Shown here: positions 5,215 to 6,449 of the stretch, one piece after another
Layout of the letters: the number at the start of each line of letters is the position of its first letter
Numbering within the stretch: the stretch's first letter is position 1
NCBI GenBank assembly: GCA_964386525.1
Contig: CAYLSO010000203.1
Span: 1 to 6,449 of the forward strand
Direction of reading: 5' to 3'
DNA from: CAYLSO01 sp964386525
GTDB taxonomy: Bacteria > Eisenbacteria > RBG-16-71-46 > DASYSL01
DNA: 6,449 nucleotides
Made by a program: the position numbers and the translations under genes
Notes under the pieces: model-generated
What the model saw: the letters and a program-made list of their open reading frames with translations, nothing else
What the model was told of the DNA's origin: nothing
Databases searched by the model: none

Positions 5215-5843
5215 TGGCCCAGCGCGTGCCCCATCCGCGTCGGCTGGGCCGCCCGTTCACGGTCGGCGTGCTGGCGCTGCAGGGCGACTACACCCGCCAC
5301 GCCGAGGCGCTGCGCGCCGCCGGCGAGGCCGTCGCCCTGGTGGACGACGCCGTGGCGCTGGCGGCGTGCGACGCGCTGGTCCTGCCGGGCGGCGAGTCCA
5401 CGACCCTGCTGCGGCTGCTCGGGGCCACCGGGCTGCGCGCGCCGCTCGAGCGGTTCGTCGCCAAGCGGCCGGTGCTGGGCACCTGCGCGGGGCTCATCCT
5501 GCTGGCGCGCGAGCTGACGGGCGGGGGCCGCGTGCCGGCCCCGCCGCTGGGGGCTCTCGATGTCGTGGTCGAGCGCAACGCCTACGGACGCCAGATCGAC
5601 TCGTTCGCGGATGCCGTGGACCTGGTGGCGATCGGCGGCGGCCCGTTTCCCGGCGTGTTCATCCGCGCGCCGCGCATCCGGCGCGTGGGCCCCGGCGTGG
5701 AGGTGACGGTGACCCGCAAGGGCGAGCCGGTGGGGGTGCGCCAGGGGCGCCTCCTGGGGCTCTGCTTCCATCCCGAGCTGACCGACGACCTGCGCCTGCA
5801 CCGCTACTTCCTGGCCGAGTGCTGCGGCCGGCCGGCCGACTGA
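5214..5843 (+). CDS. pdxT: Pyridoxal 5'-phosphate synthase glutaminase subunit PdxT
   Basis: PdxT (Pdx2, SNO family) is a class I (triad) glutaminase that hydrolyses glutamine and channels ammonia to PdxS. It has 209 residues from GTG 5214. Motifs are VGVLALQGDYTRH (17-29), LPGGEST (57-63), the nucleophile C91 in GTCAGLILLA, RNAYGRQIDSF (121-131), VFIRAP (148-153) and FHPELTDD (185-192) supplying H186 and E188, so the Cys-His-Glu triad is intact. About 14 residues precede the usual family start. GTG 5226 is a possible alternative, but neither has a good Shine-Dalgarno. The sequence TAGTG joins the pdxS stop to the pdxT start, so translation probably depends on ribosomes terminating on pdxS. 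The frame stays open upstream inside pdxS, but that is a shadow and not a fusion. Confidence 0.97.
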   Translation: MAQRVPHPRRLGRPFTVGVLALQGDYTRHAEALRAAGEAVALVDDAVALAACDALVLPGGESTTLLRLLGATGLRAPLERFVAKRPVLGTCAGLILLARELTGGGRVPAPPLGALDVVVERNAYGRQIDSFADAVDLVAIGGGPFPGVFIRAPRIRRVGPGVEVTVTRKGEPVGVRQGRLLGLCFHPELTDDLRLHRYFLAECCGRPAD

Positions 5844-5853
5844 GGGGGGACGA
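5843..5853 (+). promoter_or_regulatory. Ribosome binding site of the DHH phosphoesterase gene
   Basis: AGGGGGGACGA precedes GTG 5854 and begins at the last base of the pdxT stop. It resembles the Rrf2 and pdxS sites (purine run, then GACG) and supports the GTG start, since no ATG lies near. Confidence 0.65.
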
Positions 5854-6449
5854 GTGACCCGCTGGGAATCGCCGGCGCCGCCGCTGGCCGACTGGAGCGC
5901 CCTCGACGCGCTGGTCGAGCGCCACCGCCGCTTCGTGCTCACCACGCACGTCAACCCCGACGGCGACGGGCTGGGCTCCGAGGTGGCGATGGCCCTCTAC
6001 CTGCGCGGGCTCGGCAAGGAAGTGACGGTGATCAACGAGGGCGAGGTGCCGCACAACTACGCCTTCCTCGCCGAGTCCTGCCCCATCGAGAGCTTCGCCG
6101 AGGCGCGCGCGCGCGAGGTGATGGCCGGCGCCGAGGCGCTGATCGTGCTCGACACCTCGGTGCCGGCGCGCCTCGGGGGCATGGCGCAGTTCCTGGGGCG
6201 ACCCGGCCTGGCGGTGGTCGTGCTCGACCACCACCTGGGTGAGGCGGGCTTCGCGCAGCTGGCGTGCGTGATGCCGCAGGCGTGCGCCACCGGCGAGCTG
6301 GTCTACGACTTCGTGCGGCGCCGCCCGGAAGCGTGGACGCGGCCGCTGGCCGAGGCGCTGTACACCGCCCTGGTCACCGACACCGGCTCGTTCCGCTTCT
6401 CCAACACCGACCCGGCGGCGCACGCCATGGCGGCGCACCTGCTCGAGCT
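5854..6449 (+). CDS. DHH-family phosphoesterase, NrnA-like nanoRNase/pAp phosphatase, 3' end cut by window edge
   Basis: This cytosolic DHH/DHHA1-superfamily phosphoesterase is open to the right edge, with 198 residues visible. NrnA-type members degrade short oligoribonucleotides and dephosphorylate pAp. Relatives instead cleave cyclic dinucleotides. Metal-binding motifs of the DHH domain are present in order: motif I THVNPDGDGLGSE (31-43), motif II LIVLDTS (96-102), motif III LDHH (124-127) and motif IV TDTGSFRFSNT (175-185). ATGELVYD (145-152) is also typical of the NrnA/RecJ-like soluble group. No membrane segment or GGDEF-like part precedes the DHH domain, which argues against a GdpP-type enzyme. 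The DHHA1 substrate-binding domain lies beyond the window. GTG 5854 has a good ribosome site and lies 10 bp after pdxT, so the gene is probably in the same transcript. The NrnA assignment over a c-di-AMP or other DHH phosphodiesterase is inference. Confidence 0.9.
   Translation, partial: MTRWESPAPPLADWSALDALVERHRRFVLTTHVNPDGDGLGSEVAMALYLRGLGKEVTVINEGEVPHNYAFLAESCPIESFAEARAREVMAGAEALIVLDTSVPARLGGMAQFLGRPGLAVVVLDHHLGEAGFAQLACVMPQACATGELVYDFVRRRPEAWTRPLAEALYTALVTDTGSFRFSNTDPAAHAMAAHLLE

Overview
The window is 6.4 kb of very GC-rich bacterial DNA (by eye above 70% G+C, with most codons ending in G or C). All recognisable genes lie on the + strand and are packed head to tail with overlaps of 1 to 14 bp or gaps of about 10 bp. 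The organism makes isoprenoids by the MEP pathway (IspG) and pyridoxal phosphate by the DXP-independent route (PdxS/PdxT). The composition fits several high-GC phyla, such as Actinomycetota, Gemmatimonadota, Myxococcota or uncultured lineages. I cannot name one from this sequence alone. There are no insertion sequences, CRISPR arrays, tRNA or rRNA genes, and no minus-strand gene that I can support.

Layout: 1-1395 is rarA, a clamp-loader-like AAA+ ATPase whose start codon lies just left of the window. It overlaps by 4 bp (GTGA) a polytopic membrane protein of the lysylphosphatidylglycerol-synthase-TM/flippase-like family (1392-2402). The last ~90 bp of that gene look like regulatory rather than coding DNA and contain the best promoter in the window (TTGACA, 17 bp, TAGATT). 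This promoter drives a second block: ispG (2435-3787; its first ~65 codons may or may not be translated), an Rrf2-family regulator (3774-4319), pdxS (4306-5214), pdxT (5214-5843) and a DHH phosphoesterase of the NrnA type (5854 to beyond the right edge). No gene-free stretch exceeds 300 bases. The region 2403-2629 is described under the ispG leader entries.

The second block makes some biochemical sense. IspG is a [4Fe-4S] enzyme, and cysteine desulfurases that build Fe-S clusters need PLP, the product of PdxS/PdxT. The MEP pathway and PdxS also both consume glyceraldehyde 3-phosphate. An Rrf2 regulator sits between the two functions. It keeps two cysteines and a histidine at IscR cluster-ligand positions but lacks the middle cysteine. 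A partial palindrome lies at the predicted transcription start and a 14-bp stem covers a Shine-Dalgarno sequence inside the ispG 5' region. Together these make an Fe-S/PLP/isoprenoid regulon with both transcriptional and translational control the most interesting hypothesis here. The enzymes themselves are well-known families; the novelty, if any, is in the regulation and arrangement.
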